Shown here piece after piece: positions 1 through 5,770 of a stretch of 5,800 nucleotides of DNA (the first letter of the stretch is position 1; each line of letters starts with the position of its first letter). The DNA is from Beijerinckiaceae bacterium. Its GTDB lineage: Bacteria > Pseudomonadota > Alphaproteobacteria > Rhizobiales > Beijerinckiaceae. The translations under genes and the position numbers were made by a program. The stretch lies in assembly GCA_947455285.1 (NCBI GenBank), contig CANGOK010000207.1, positions 1 through 5,800 on the forward strand, in the 5' to 3' direction. The notes below the pieces were generated by a model that was not told the DNA's origin, did not search any database, and saw only the letters and a program-made list of their open reading frames with translations.

Positions 1-1059
1 ATGAGCGACATCATCTGCGAAAAGCGCGGCGCAGCAGGCTTCGTGCTCCTTAACCGTCCGCAGGCGCTCAATGCGCTGAACCACGACATGGTCCGGGGTC
101 TAGGTGCCGCGTTGGCGCGCTGGGCGGAGGATCCCTCCGTGGAGCGCGTGGTGATTTCGGGCGCGGGCGGGCGGGCCTTTTGCGCAGGTGGCGACATTCG
201 CCTCATGCATGAGCTTGGCGTGAGTGGCCGCCATGCCGAGCAGCTCGAATTTTACCGCGAGGAATATCGCCTCAACCAGCGCATCGCCCGCTATCCCAAG
301 CCCTATGTCGCCCTGCTCGATGGCTATGTCATGGGCGGGGGCGTCGGCGTCTCCATCCATGGCTCGCACAGGATCGCTGGCGACGGCCTCGTCTTCGCCA
401 TGCCGGAAGTCTCCATCGGCTTCTTCCCTGATGTGGGCGCCACCTATTTCCTGCCGCGCCTTCCTGACGGCGCGGGCGCCTATCTTGGCGTGACCGGCGC
501 GCGGATCGGGGCGGGGGACGCTGTGGAGCTGGGCCTCGCCACGTCCTATGTCCCCTCGGTCCGTTTCGCCGATCTCGCCAAGGCGCTGGAGGCCTCGGGC
601 GACACCAACGCCATCATCGCCGGTTTCTCCGCCGCCGCGCCGGAAGGCAAGCTTGGCCCTCATCGCGACCTAATCCGCGAGGCCTTCGGCCCCGGCGGCG
701 TCGCTCATCTTCTACTCGCGCTGGAGGATGCCGCCGCGAAGGGCTCTGCTTTCGCTGAGGAGACGCTGGCCTTGCTTAAGGCCAAATCGCCCACCAGTGT
801 CGCCATTGGCCTGCGTCAGATGGCGGAAGGCCGCGATGTTGATATTGAGACCTGCTTGCAGATCGAGTTCCGCATCGTGTCCCGAATTTGCCGGATGGCG
901 GATTTCTACGAGGGTGTGCGCGCGGTGATCATCGACAAGGACAATAAGCCGAGCTGGAATCCTGCACGGCTCGACGAGGTCGACGCTCGCAGCGTCGAGT
1001 CTTGTTTCGCCCCCCTTGGCGCAGATGAGCTGACCTTCGCAGAGGGCAGGGCGCAATGA
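1..1059 (+). CDS. 3-hydroxyisobutyryl-CoA hydrolase (crotonase superfamily)
   Basis: This enzyme hydrolyses 3-hydroxyisobutyryl-CoA to free 3-hydroxyisobutyrate and CoA in the cytoplasm, a step of valine degradation. The 352-residue protein has the crotonase fold from about residue 5 to 190. The first oxyanion-hole segment is GRAFCAGGDI (57-66) and the second is MGGGVGVSIHG (111-121). The MPEVSIGFFPDVG block (134-146) supplies Glu136 and Asp144, whose 8-residue spacing matches the catalytic pair of human HIBCH. The C-terminal half carries two signatures of this subfamily that ordinary enoyl-CoA hydratases (about 260 residues) lack: SPTSVAIGLRQM and DFYEGVRAVIIDKDNKPSWNP. Length is usual for bacterial members. 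The reading frame opens with ATG at the first base of the window and the N-terminus looks complete, but its ribosome-binding site lies outside. The stop overlaps the next start (ATGA, 1056-1059), suggesting translational coupling. An enoyl-CoA hydratase is the main alternative and is much less likely. Confidence 0.93.
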   Translation: MSDIICEKRGAAGFVLLNRPQALNALNHDMVRGLGAALARWAEDPSVERVVISGAGGRAFCAGGDIRLMHELGVSGRHAEQLEFYREEYRLNQRIARYPKPYVALLDGYVMGGGVGVSIHGSHRIAGDGLVFAMPEVSIGFFPDVGATYFLPRLPDGAGAYLGVTGARIGAGDAVELGLATSYVPSVRFADLAKALEASGDTNAIIAGFSAAAPEGKLGPHRDLIREAFGPGGVAHLLLALEDAAAKGSAFAEETLALLKAKSPTSVAIGLRQMAEGRDVDIETCLQIEFRIVSRICRMADFYEGVRAVIIDKDNKPSWNPARLDEVDARSVESCFAPLGADELTFAEGRAQ

Positions 1060-1499
1060 TGAAGCTTGGCCGCGCTCAGGATGGGGATCGCTCGGAGTCG
1101 ATCGACCTTGGTCCAAATTCGCAGCAGCGCCAGGATGACCGCTGGGGCTTCATGCTCGTGGTGTTCATGCGGGTCGTGGCGGTGCTGTGGCTATTTCAGG
1201 GGCTGACGCACTGGAAGATCATTCTCGCTCCCGAAGTCGCTCCCCTTGACGCCCTGCCGGGCCATGTGGCTGCGGCCATCGTCTTTTTCGCAGTGACGGA
1301 TCTTCTTGCCGCGGTCGGCCTCTGGCTCGCAGCGGCCTGGGGCGGGGTGCTATGGCTCTTCTCCGCCTGCGCGGGCATCATCATCACGCTGTTCATGCCC
1401 GACTTTCAGGTCGGCGGTCTTTTGATGGTGCTTGTCAGCCTTTGCCTGATCGTCGTTTATTTCATCCTCACGTGGAATGCGGCGCAAGAACGCGACTAG
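1056..1499 (+). CDS. Small four-helix inner-membrane protein, probably DUF6163 family
   Basis: This is a 147-residue protein of unknown function. A polar N-terminal tail of about 30 residues is followed by four hydrophobic segments at roughly 31-51, 69-92, 94-113 and 118-139, and a short charged end (NAAQERD). No catalytic motif is visible. I assign it to DUF6163, a family of small membrane proteins I recall from Hyphomicrobiales near this regulator, on topology and neighbourhood; a profile search was not possible. The start ATG at 1056 overlaps the stop of the CoA hydrolase gene, and a second ATG follows directly at 1059. AGGG at 1048-1051 and GAGGG at 1042-1046 could serve as ribosome-binding sites for either. 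The overlap suggests co-translation with the hydrolase, but a shared function is not evident. Conserved linkage to ldtR could equally point to an envelope role. Confidence 0.82.
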   Translation: MMKLGRAQDGDRSESIDLGPNSQQRQDDRWGFMLVVFMRVVAVLWLFQGLTHWKIILAPEVAPLDALPGHVAAAIVFFAVTDLLAAVGLWLAAAWGGVLWLFSACAGIIITLFMPDFQVGGLLMVLVSLCLIVVYFILTWNAAQERD

Positions 1500-1501
1500 T
1501 C
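1494..1501. repeat. 8-bp perfect palindrome across the DUF6163-like stop codon
   Basis: GACTAGTC is a perfect palindrome spanning the TAG stop at 1497-1499. It has no loop and no T-tract, so it is not a terminator. It is probably incidental and is noted only because the following spacer has no other end signal for the upstream unit. Confidence 0.2.
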
Positions 1502-1600
1502 TTCAGGGTTCATTTACCAAGACTTCCGAAATCCCATCATGCTTAACGCCATCGGTCGTTCGCGTTTAGGTTTGTTCACCATGTCCGTGGATGGTGGATC

Positions 1601-1622
1601 CTGTTTTCAGGCATCTGAACAG
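1601..1622 (+). promoter_or_regulatory. Imperfect hairpin/dyad in front of ldtR
   Basis: CTGTTTTCAG (1601-1610) and CTGAACAG (1615-1622) are complementary apart from a two-T bulge, with loop GCAT. As RNA, the right arm reaches into AGGG (1621-1624), the only good ribosome-binding site for the ATG at 1633, so folding could limit ldtR translation. As DNA, the outer CTGTT-N12-AACAG dyad could be an operator for LdtR itself, since MarR proteins commonly bind such dyads near their own genes. If translation really starts at 1591, the element lies inside the coding region and this reading weakens. Confidence 0.35.
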
Positions 1623-1632
1623 GGTTTCGAAC

Positions 1633-2118
1633 ATGCTGGCTACAGAGGTTGAGGCGCACAAGATCCGCCCTGCCTATCTAGAGGCGTTGACGCTTGTTGA
1701 GCGGCTGCATCGGCGTTTGCTTGATGTGGTCAAGGACGAGTTCGATCGCCGGGGCTCCTACGACATCACCCCGGTGCAAGCGCTCCTGCTCTACAACATC
1801 AACGACGATGAACTGACCGCAGTGGAGTTGCGCACGCGCGGGTACTATCTCGGCGCCAACGTCTCCCATAATGTGAAGAAGCTGGTCGAGGCGGGCTACT
1901 TGCATCACGCCCGCGCCGGGAACGACCGTCGCAATGTCCGCATCAGCCTGACCCAAAAGGGCCGGGATGTTCACGACATCGTGGCCTGCCTCTACGAGAA
2001 GCATCTCGCGACTGTCGAGCGAATCGGTGGAGTGTCCTGCGACGAGTTTTCGGTCCTGAATCAGTCGCTCACTCGGCTTGAGCGCTTCTGGACCGACCAG
2101 ATTCGGTACCGCCTATGA
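1633..2118 (+). CDS. ldtR: MarR-family winged-helix regulator, LdtR type
   Basis: This is a dimeric DNA-binding regulator; in Liberibacter and rhizobia LdtR controls the L,D-transpeptidase gene ldtP and osmotic-stress tolerance. Residues are numbered from the ATG at 1633 (161 aa). An N-terminal helix (IRPAYLEALTLVERLHRRLLDVVKDEFDRRG, about 11-41) starts the dimer region. The winged-helix domain follows, with recognition helix LGANVSHNVKKLVEAGYL (73-90) and a wing carrying the MarR pattern NDRRNVRISLTQKG (97-110). C-terminal helices end in RLERFWTDQIRYRL. Start choice: ATG 1633 has AGGG eight bases upstream and gives an N-terminus that runs straight into the conserved helix. An in-frame ATG at 1591 adds 14 unremarkable residues (175 aa in all) but has no clear ribosome-binding site. 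The ldtP gene lies 250 bases downstream on the same strand. Family is certain; the LdtR assignment rests on sequence character plus this pairing. No cysteine-based redox motif is obvious; the two cysteines are in the C-terminal half. Confidence 0.9.
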   Translation: MLATEVEAHKIRPAYLEALTLVERLHRRLLDVVKDEFDRRGSYDITPVQALLLYNINDDELTAVELRTRGYYLGANVSHNVKKLVEAGYLHHARAGNDRRNVRISLTQKGRDVHDIVACLYEKHLATVERIGGVSCDEFSVLNQSLTRLERFWTDQIRYRL

Positions 2119-2141
2119 CCGCCCGGGCTTACCCAGCGTCG

Positions 2142-2172
2142 CCCTTTTGCAACAGTGGTCGTTGGAAAAGGG
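2142..2172. promoter_or_regulatory. 12-bp inverted repeat after ldtR (operator or terminator-like stem-loop)
   Basis: CCCTTTTGCAAC (2142-2153) and GTTGGAAAAGGG (2161-2172) pair at 11 of 12 positions, with one G-G mismatch at 2149/2165 and loop AGTGGTC. The element starts 24 bases after the ldtR stop. No T-run follows on either strand, so it is not a canonical intrinsic terminator. It could protect the 3' end of the ldtR message, or be a binding site for a dimeric regulator such as LdtR in front of ldtP. Its right arm covers the -35 of the promoter candidate I place at 2162-2190, which would suit repression. Confidence 0.5.
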
Positions 2173-2190
2173 TGTCCATGGCGGGATTAT
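2162..2190 (+). promoter_or_regulatory. ldtP: Possible sigma-70-type promoter of ldtP
   Basis: TTGGAA (2162-2167), a 17-base spacer and GATTAT (2185-2190) match the housekeeping consensus at 4 of 6 positions in each box. This is the best pair I found in the spacer by eye. It would give an untranslated leader of roughly 170 bases. In GC-rich alphaproteobacteria such matches are weak evidence. Confidence 0.25.
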
Positions 2191-2205
2191 GCCGCGGCGC
2201 CACAA

Positions 2206-2220
2206 AACAGCCTGACTGTT
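2206..2220. promoter_or_regulatory. AACAG-N5-CTGTT dyad upstream of ldtP
   Basis: A perfect 5-bp inverted repeat, AACAG (2206-2210) and CTGTT (2216-2220), lies just downstream of the candidate -10 box. The same pentamers, in the opposite arrangement, form the outer arms of the dyad at 1601-1622 before ldtR. TCAGGC and CTGTTTT also occur at both places, on opposite strands. This makes it a candidate shared operator for LdtR, though matches of this length can arise by chance. Confidence 0.3.
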
Positions 2221-2368
2221 CGTTCCTTTTTAAGGTTACGCATGTTAGGTCAAAGCTCGTATCCGGGGTGCGAATCTTGGGTAAAGCGCTGCAAAATCCG
2301 CAGGTTCCGGCGTCGGTCGCCGTGAAAATGCGAAATCGCCTTCAGCGACTGTGCGATTGGAGCGGTCA

Positions 2369-3724
2369 GTGAAAAAGACGAATTATTCCCTTTCCCGGCG
2401 CGTTTTCGCGCAGGGTCTCGCCACCACGAGCCTGGCGGCCTTTATTGCGGGGCTTCATGGCCGCGCGGCTTCGGCTGCTCCTGCGGATGGCTTCGCCGCT
2501 CAGGCTGAGTGGGAGCAAAAATACGACGCGGACGCCGCCCTGCAGGTGAAGCGCACCGTCACCCCGCTGCTGTCGCAGCAGACCGTTGCGATGACCGAAG
2601 CCGCCATCCAGCAGTATCGCGATCTTGTGGCCCGTGGCGGCTGGCAGGGCGTGGCTGCGGGCCAGACCCTGAAGGTCGGCTCAAACGGCGCCGTGGTCGT
2701 CGCGCTGCGCAAGCGCCTCATGGTGACGGGCGACCTCGATGAGGCCGTGGGCCTCTCGCCTGTGTTCGATTCCTACGTTCAGGCCGCCGTGCGCCGCTTC
2801 CAGGCCCGTCATGGCATCAACGCCACCGGCGTCGTCGCCCAGCAGACCTTCCAGGCCCTCAACGTGCCTGCGCAGGATCGCCTGCGCCAGCTTGAGCTCA
2901 ACCTGGTGCGCCTGCGCAGCTTCTCCGCCAACCTTGGCTCGCGCTTCATCACCATGAACATCCCGGCCGCCGCCGTGGAGACCGTCGAGAACGGTCAGGT
3001 CTATAGCCATCACGCCGCGGGCGTCGGCAAGATCGATCGCCAGTCGCCGGTCATGCAGGCCAAGGTGGTTGAGATCAATTTCAACCCCTTCTGGACCGTG
3101 CCCGTCTCGATCATCCGCAAGGATCTGATCCCCAAGATGCAGGCGGATCCGAACTATCTGACCGACAACAAGATCCGCGTGATCGACAAGTCGGGCGCCG
3201 AAGTGCGGCCGTCCGCCGTCAACTGGAATTCCATGGATGCGGTGAACTATCGCTTCCGTCAGGATCCTGGCGCAGACGTCAATTCGCTCGGCGTGGTGCG
3301 GGTGAACATCCCCAACCCCCATGGCGTCTATATGCACGACACCCCGGCCAAGGGCGTGTTCGGCGACGATTACCGCTTCGTCTCCTCGGGCTGCGTGCGC
3401 GTGCAGAACATCCGCGATTACGTGGCCTGGATCCTCAAGGACACCCCCGGCTGGGATCGTGACCACATCGATGAGGCGATCCGCTCCGGCGCCCGCCTCG
3501 ACGCGCGCCCTGTGGCGCCCGTGCCGGTCCACTGGGTCTATGTGACGGCCTGGGCGAACGACGGCATCGTCCAGTTCCGCGAGGACATCTATCAGCGCGA
3601 TGGCTTCGGCTCGGCCGTGGCCGCCCTGCAGCCTGCGCTCCAGCCCGAGCAGGCCCCGAATCGCGACCCCCGCGCGGGCGCGGTCCAGAGCAGCGGCTTG
3701 CTTGACCCGATGGGCGACGACTGA
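2369..3724 (+). CDS. ldtP: L,D-transpeptidase, YcbB-like YkuD enzyme with Tat signal
   Basis: This is a periplasmic enzyme that forms 3-3 (meso-DAP to meso-DAP) cross-links in peptidoglycan or attaches ligands to it. Numbering is from GTG 2369 (451 aa). The N-terminus has a twin-arginine signal: SRRVFAQ (9-15), a hydrophobic stretch to about residue 29, and a probable cleavage after ASA (34-36). A peptidoglycan-binding type 1 domain spans about 98-165, including LKVGSNGAVVVALRKRL and AVRRFQARHGINATG. The YkuD catalytic domain spans about 190-355, with His323 in VYMHDTPAKGVF and the nucleophile Cys342 in SSGCVRV. SSGC instead of the common SHGC is the form seen in the YcbB subgroup. The Pro/Ala/Gln-rich C-terminal tail looks disordered. 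Start choice: GTG 2369 has GGAG six bases upstream; GTG 2351 would add six residues and has a poorer site. The gene follows ldtR and ends in a strong terminator, so it is probably transcribed alone under LdtR control. Enzyme family is certain; which reaction dominates is inferred. Confidence 0.92.
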   Translation: MKKTNYSLSRRVFAQGLATTSLAAFIAGLHGRAASAAPADGFAAQAEWEQKYDADAALQVKRTVTPLLSQQTVAMTEAAIQQYRDLVARGGWQGVAAGQTLKVGSNGAVVVALRKRLMVTGDLDEAVGLSPVFDSYVQAAVRRFQARHGINATGVVAQQTFQALNVPAQDRLRQLELNLVRLRSFSANLGSRFITMNIPAAAVETVENGQVYSHHAAGVGKIDRQSPVMQAKVVEINFNPFWTVPVSIIRKDLIPKMQADPNYLTDNKIRVIDKSGAEVRPSAVNWNSMDAVNYRFRQDPGADVNSLGVVRVNIPNPHGVYMHDTPAKGVFGDDYRFVSSGCVRVQNIRDYVAWILKDTPGWDRDHIDEAIRSGARLDARPVAPVPVHWVYVTAWANDGIVQFREDIYQRDGFGSAVAALQPALQPEQAPNRDPRAGAVQSSGLLDPMGDD

Positions 3725-3743
3725 GCCATTCCTCACCGCTTTC

Positions 3744-3773
3744 AAAGGCCCGGCTCCCCAGCCGGGCTTTTTT
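3744..3773 (+). terminator. Rho-independent terminator of ldtP
   Basis: A perfect 8-bp GC-rich stem, GCCCGGCT (3748-3755) and AGCCGGGC (3760-3767), with loop CCCC is followed directly by six T (3768-3773). It begins 20 bases after the ldtP stop. Only three A precede the stem, so it should work mainly on the + strand and separate ldtP from glyA. Confidence 0.93.
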
Positions 3774-3847
3774 ATTGGCGACAGTCCCGTATGGGGATGA
3801 CGCGCCGCCTTCCACCATTGCGAGCGTCATGCTAAGGGCAGGGCGCC

Positions 3848-3876
3848 TTGAGGGCGGGCCTGCTACATCTTGTGAT
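3848..3876 (+). promoter_or_regulatory. glyA: Possible promoter of the glyA operon
   Basis: TTGAGG (3848-3853), 17 bases, and TGTGAT (3871-3876) match the housekeeping consensus at 4 of 6 positions in each box. The site sits between the ldtP terminator and glyA, where a promoter is required, and would give a leader of about 70 bases. The assignment is by eye and tentative. Confidence 0.25.
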
Positions 3877-3913
3877 GGCTTCGGGCCAGTCCGTTCCTTC
3901 GCCAGCGCCTCCC

Positions 3914-3947
3914 GCGCCGCCTGTCGGCGCCCGAACCCATTGGGGTT
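3914..3947 (+). promoter_or_regulatory. Two stem-loops in the glyA leader, the second over the ribosome-binding site
   Basis: GCGCCG (3914-3919) pairs perfectly with CGGCGC (3925-3930) around loop CCTGT. Three bases later AACCC (3934-3938) pairs with GGGTT (3943-3947) around ATTG. The second stem holds most of GGGG (3942-3945), the only Shine-Dalgarno-like run before the ATG at 3951, so it could lower translation of glyA. A ligand-binding domain is not recognisable to me, and the stems are short; a known riboswitch class is not claimed. Confidence 0.35.
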
Positions 3948-3950
3948 GAA

Positions 3951-5225
3951 ATGACATCCAACAGCTTCTTCGCCGCTTCGCTCGCCCAGTCCGATCCCGA
4001 GATCGCCCGCTCGATCGATCTTGAACTCGGTCGTCAACGTGACGAGATCGAGCTGATCGCGTCGGAAAACATCGTCTCGCGCGCCGTGCTTGAGGCGCAA
4101 GGTTCGGTGATGACGAACAAATATGCGGAGGGCTATCCGGGCCGCCGCTACTATGGCGGCTGCCAGTTCGTCGACATCGCCGAGAAGCTGGCGATCGACC
4201 GCGCCACCCAGCTCTTCGGCTGCAGGTTCGCCAATGTGCAGCCCAATTCCGGCAGCCAGGCGAATCAGGCGGTCTTCCTCGCCTGCCTGAAGCCGGGCGA
4301 CACGTTCATGGGCCTTGATCTGGCTGCCGGCGGCCATCTCACCCATGGCTCCGCCGTCAACATGTCCGGCAAGTGGTTCAAGCCCGTCAGCTATGGCGTT
4401 TCGCCCGAAACCCAGCGCATCGACATGGACGAGGTCGAGCGCATCGCGCATGAGCACAAGCCCAAGCTCATCATCGCCGGCGGCTCGGCCTATGCGCGCG
4501 TCTGGGATTTCCCCCGCTTCCGCGCCATCGCGGACGCCGTCGGCGCGGTCTTCCTCGTGGATATGGCCCACTTCGCCGGCCTCGTGGCGGGCGGCGCCCA
4601 TCCCTCGCCGTTTCCCCACGCCCATGTGGTGACGACGACCACTCACAAGACCCTGCGCGGTCCGCGCGGCGGCATGATCCTCACCGATGACGAGGATATG
4701 GCGAAGAAGATCAACTCGGCGATCTTTCCGGGCTTGCAGGGCGGTCCGCTCATGCATGTCATCGCCGCCAAGGCGGTCGCCTTCGGCGAGGCCCTGCGCC
4801 CCGAGTTCAAGGCCTATGCCCGCCAGATCGTCGATAACGCCCATGCGCTGGCTTCGGCCATCACCGCTGGCGGCTTCGACCTCGTCACCGGCGGCACCGA
4901 CAATCACCTGATGCTCGTCGATCTCCGCTCGAAGAAGCTCACCGGCAAGGCGGCGGAAGCGGCCCTCGGGCGCGCCCACATCACCTGCAACAAAAACGGC
5001 ATTCCCTTCGATCCCGAAAAGCCGATGGTGACCTCGGGCATCCGCCTTGGCACGCCGGCGGCCACCTCGCGCGGCTTCGGCGTCGCCGAGTTCACCGAGG
5101 TCGGCAAGCTCGTCGTCGAGACGCTCGATGGCCTCGCGAAGAATGGCGAGGCGGGCAATGGCGATGTCGAGACCTCGGTGCGTGCGCGCGTCACCGATCT
5201 GACGAAGCGTTTCCCGATTTACTGA
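3951..5225 (+). CDS. glyA: Serine hydroxymethyltransferase
   Basis: This cytoplasmic PLP enzyme interconverts serine plus tetrahydrofolate with glycine plus 5,10-methylene-tetrahydrofolate, the main entry of one-carbon units into purine, thymidylate and methionine synthesis. The 424-residue length fits the bacterial family (about 415-435). Visible signatures are the N-terminal IELIASENIVSRAVLEAQGSVMTNKYAEGYPGRRYYGG (33-70), QPNSGSQAN (97-105), the PLP-contacting DMAH with Asp204 and His207, and the Schiff-base lysine Lys233 in VVTTTTHKTLRGPRGG (226-241). The C-terminal TSGIRLGTPAATSRGFG block binds the substrate carboxylate through its arginine. The start ATG has only GGGG five bases upstream, partly in a stem-loop. 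Translation ends in tandem stops TGA TAA. nrdR begins 29 bases later with no terminator between, so the two are probably co-transcribed. No defect is seen, and substrate specificity for the usual serine reaction is assumed from the family. Confidence 0.97.
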   Translation: MTSNSFFAASLAQSDPEIARSIDLELGRQRDEIELIASENIVSRAVLEAQGSVMTNKYAEGYPGRRYYGGCQFVDIAEKLAIDRATQLFGCRFANVQPNSGSQANQAVFLACLKPGDTFMGLDLAAGGHLTHGSAVNMSGKWFKPVSYGVSPETQRIDMDEVERIAHEHKPKLIIAGGSAYARVWDFPRFRAIADAVGAVFLVDMAHFAGLVAGGAHPSPFPHAHVVTTTTHKTLRGPRGGMILTDDEDMAKKINSAIFPGLQGGPLMHVIAAKAVAFGEALRPEFKAYARQIVDNAHALASAITAGGFDLVTGGTDNHLMLVDLRSKKLTGKAAEAALGRAHITCNKNGIPFDPEKPMVTSGIRLGTPAATSRGFGVAEFTEVGKLVVETLDGLAKNGEAGNGDVETSVRARVTDLTKRFPIY

Positions 5226-5254
5226 TAAAGCCCCGGTCGGGGAGGAACTGATCC

Positions 5255-5770
5255 ATGCGTTGCCCCTATTGCGGCAGTCTGGAAACACAGGTGAAGGACT
5301 CGCGCCCGACGGACGACGCCTCGTCCATCCGTCGGCGCCGCGTCTGCCCTGATTGCGGCGGACGCTTCACCACCTTCGAGCGTGTGCAGCTGCGCGAGCT
5401 CATGGTGCTGAAGAAGTCCGGCCGCCGCGTGCCCTTCGACCGCGAGAAGCTGATGCGCTCCATCGACATCGCGCTGCGCAAGCGCAGCGTCGACGCCGAG
5501 CGGGTCGAACGCATGGTCAATGGCGTGGTGCGTCAGCTCGAAAGTCAGGGCGATCCCGAAGTCACGAGCGACCGCATCGGCGAGCTCGTCATGGAAGGCC
5601 TGCGCCTGCTCGATGGCGTCGCCTATGTGCGTTTCGCCTCGGTCTATCGCAACTTCCGCGAAGCAGCCGACTTCGGCGCCATCGTCGATGAACTCGCCGG
5701 CGACGATACGGAGCCCGAGCCCAAGGCGAAGGCGAAGCCCCGGCGTGAGAGCGCACCGGGAGGCGCATGA
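5255..5770 (+). CDS. nrdR: NrdR, transcriptional repressor of ribonucleotide reductase genes
   Basis: NrdR senses ATP/dATP and represses ribonucleotide reductase operons by binding paired NrdR boxes. The 171-residue protein starts with a zinc ribbon formed by Cys3, Cys6, Cys31 and Cys34 (MRCPYCG and VCPDCGGRF), with the basic DNA-binding SSIRRRRV between. An ATP-cone domain follows at about 46-136, with LKKSGRRVPFDREKL near its start and the typical YVRFASVYRNF at its end. Residues 150-171 form a Lys/Pro/Glu-rich tail, so the protein is somewhat longer than the usual 150-160. The start is well set by GGAGG (5241-5245) nine bases before the ATG. It lies 29 bases after glyA and its stop overlaps the next ATG, so it sits inside an operon. 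No NrdR box is evident in this window, so its targets lie elsewhere. Confidence 0.97.
   Translation: MRCPYCGSLETQVKDSRPTDDASSIRRRRVCPDCGGRFTTFERVQLRELMVLKKSGRRVPFDREKLMRSIDIALRKRSVDAERVERMVNGVVRQLESQGDPEVTSDRIGELVMEGLRLLDGVAYVRFASVYRNFREAADFGAIVDELAGDDTEPEPKAKAKPRRESAPGGA

Noticed and set aside
1543..1570. TTAACG...TTTAGG upstream of ldtR as a promoter or CtrA site
   Set aside because: The -10 match is only 3 of 6, and there is no second TTAA at the CtrA spacing.
2115..2372. 85-codon + strand frame with ATG overlapping the ldtR stop
   Set aside because: The ATGA overlap is tempting, but the frame crosses the inverted repeat and promoter region, has no domain, transmembrane or signal character, and overlaps the ldtP start. 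It is best read as non-coding spacer.
2681..3745. 354-codon open frame on the - strand opposite ldtP
   Set aside because: His/Asp/Gly/Ala/Arg-rich shadow translation over a well-supported YkuD enzyme; no motif.
5226..5254. Terminator or NrdR box between glyA and nrdR
   Set aside because: The 29 bases hold only the nrdR ribosome-binding site; there is no T-tract hairpin and no A/T-rich NrdR-box palindrome.
3435..5288. 617-codon open frame on the - strand, antisense to ldtP end, glyA and nrdR start
   Set aside because: It mirrors strongly G/C-ending codons of glyA, runs through the ldtP terminator and intergenic DNA, and its Asp/Gly/Ala/Arg-rich translation resembles no protein family.
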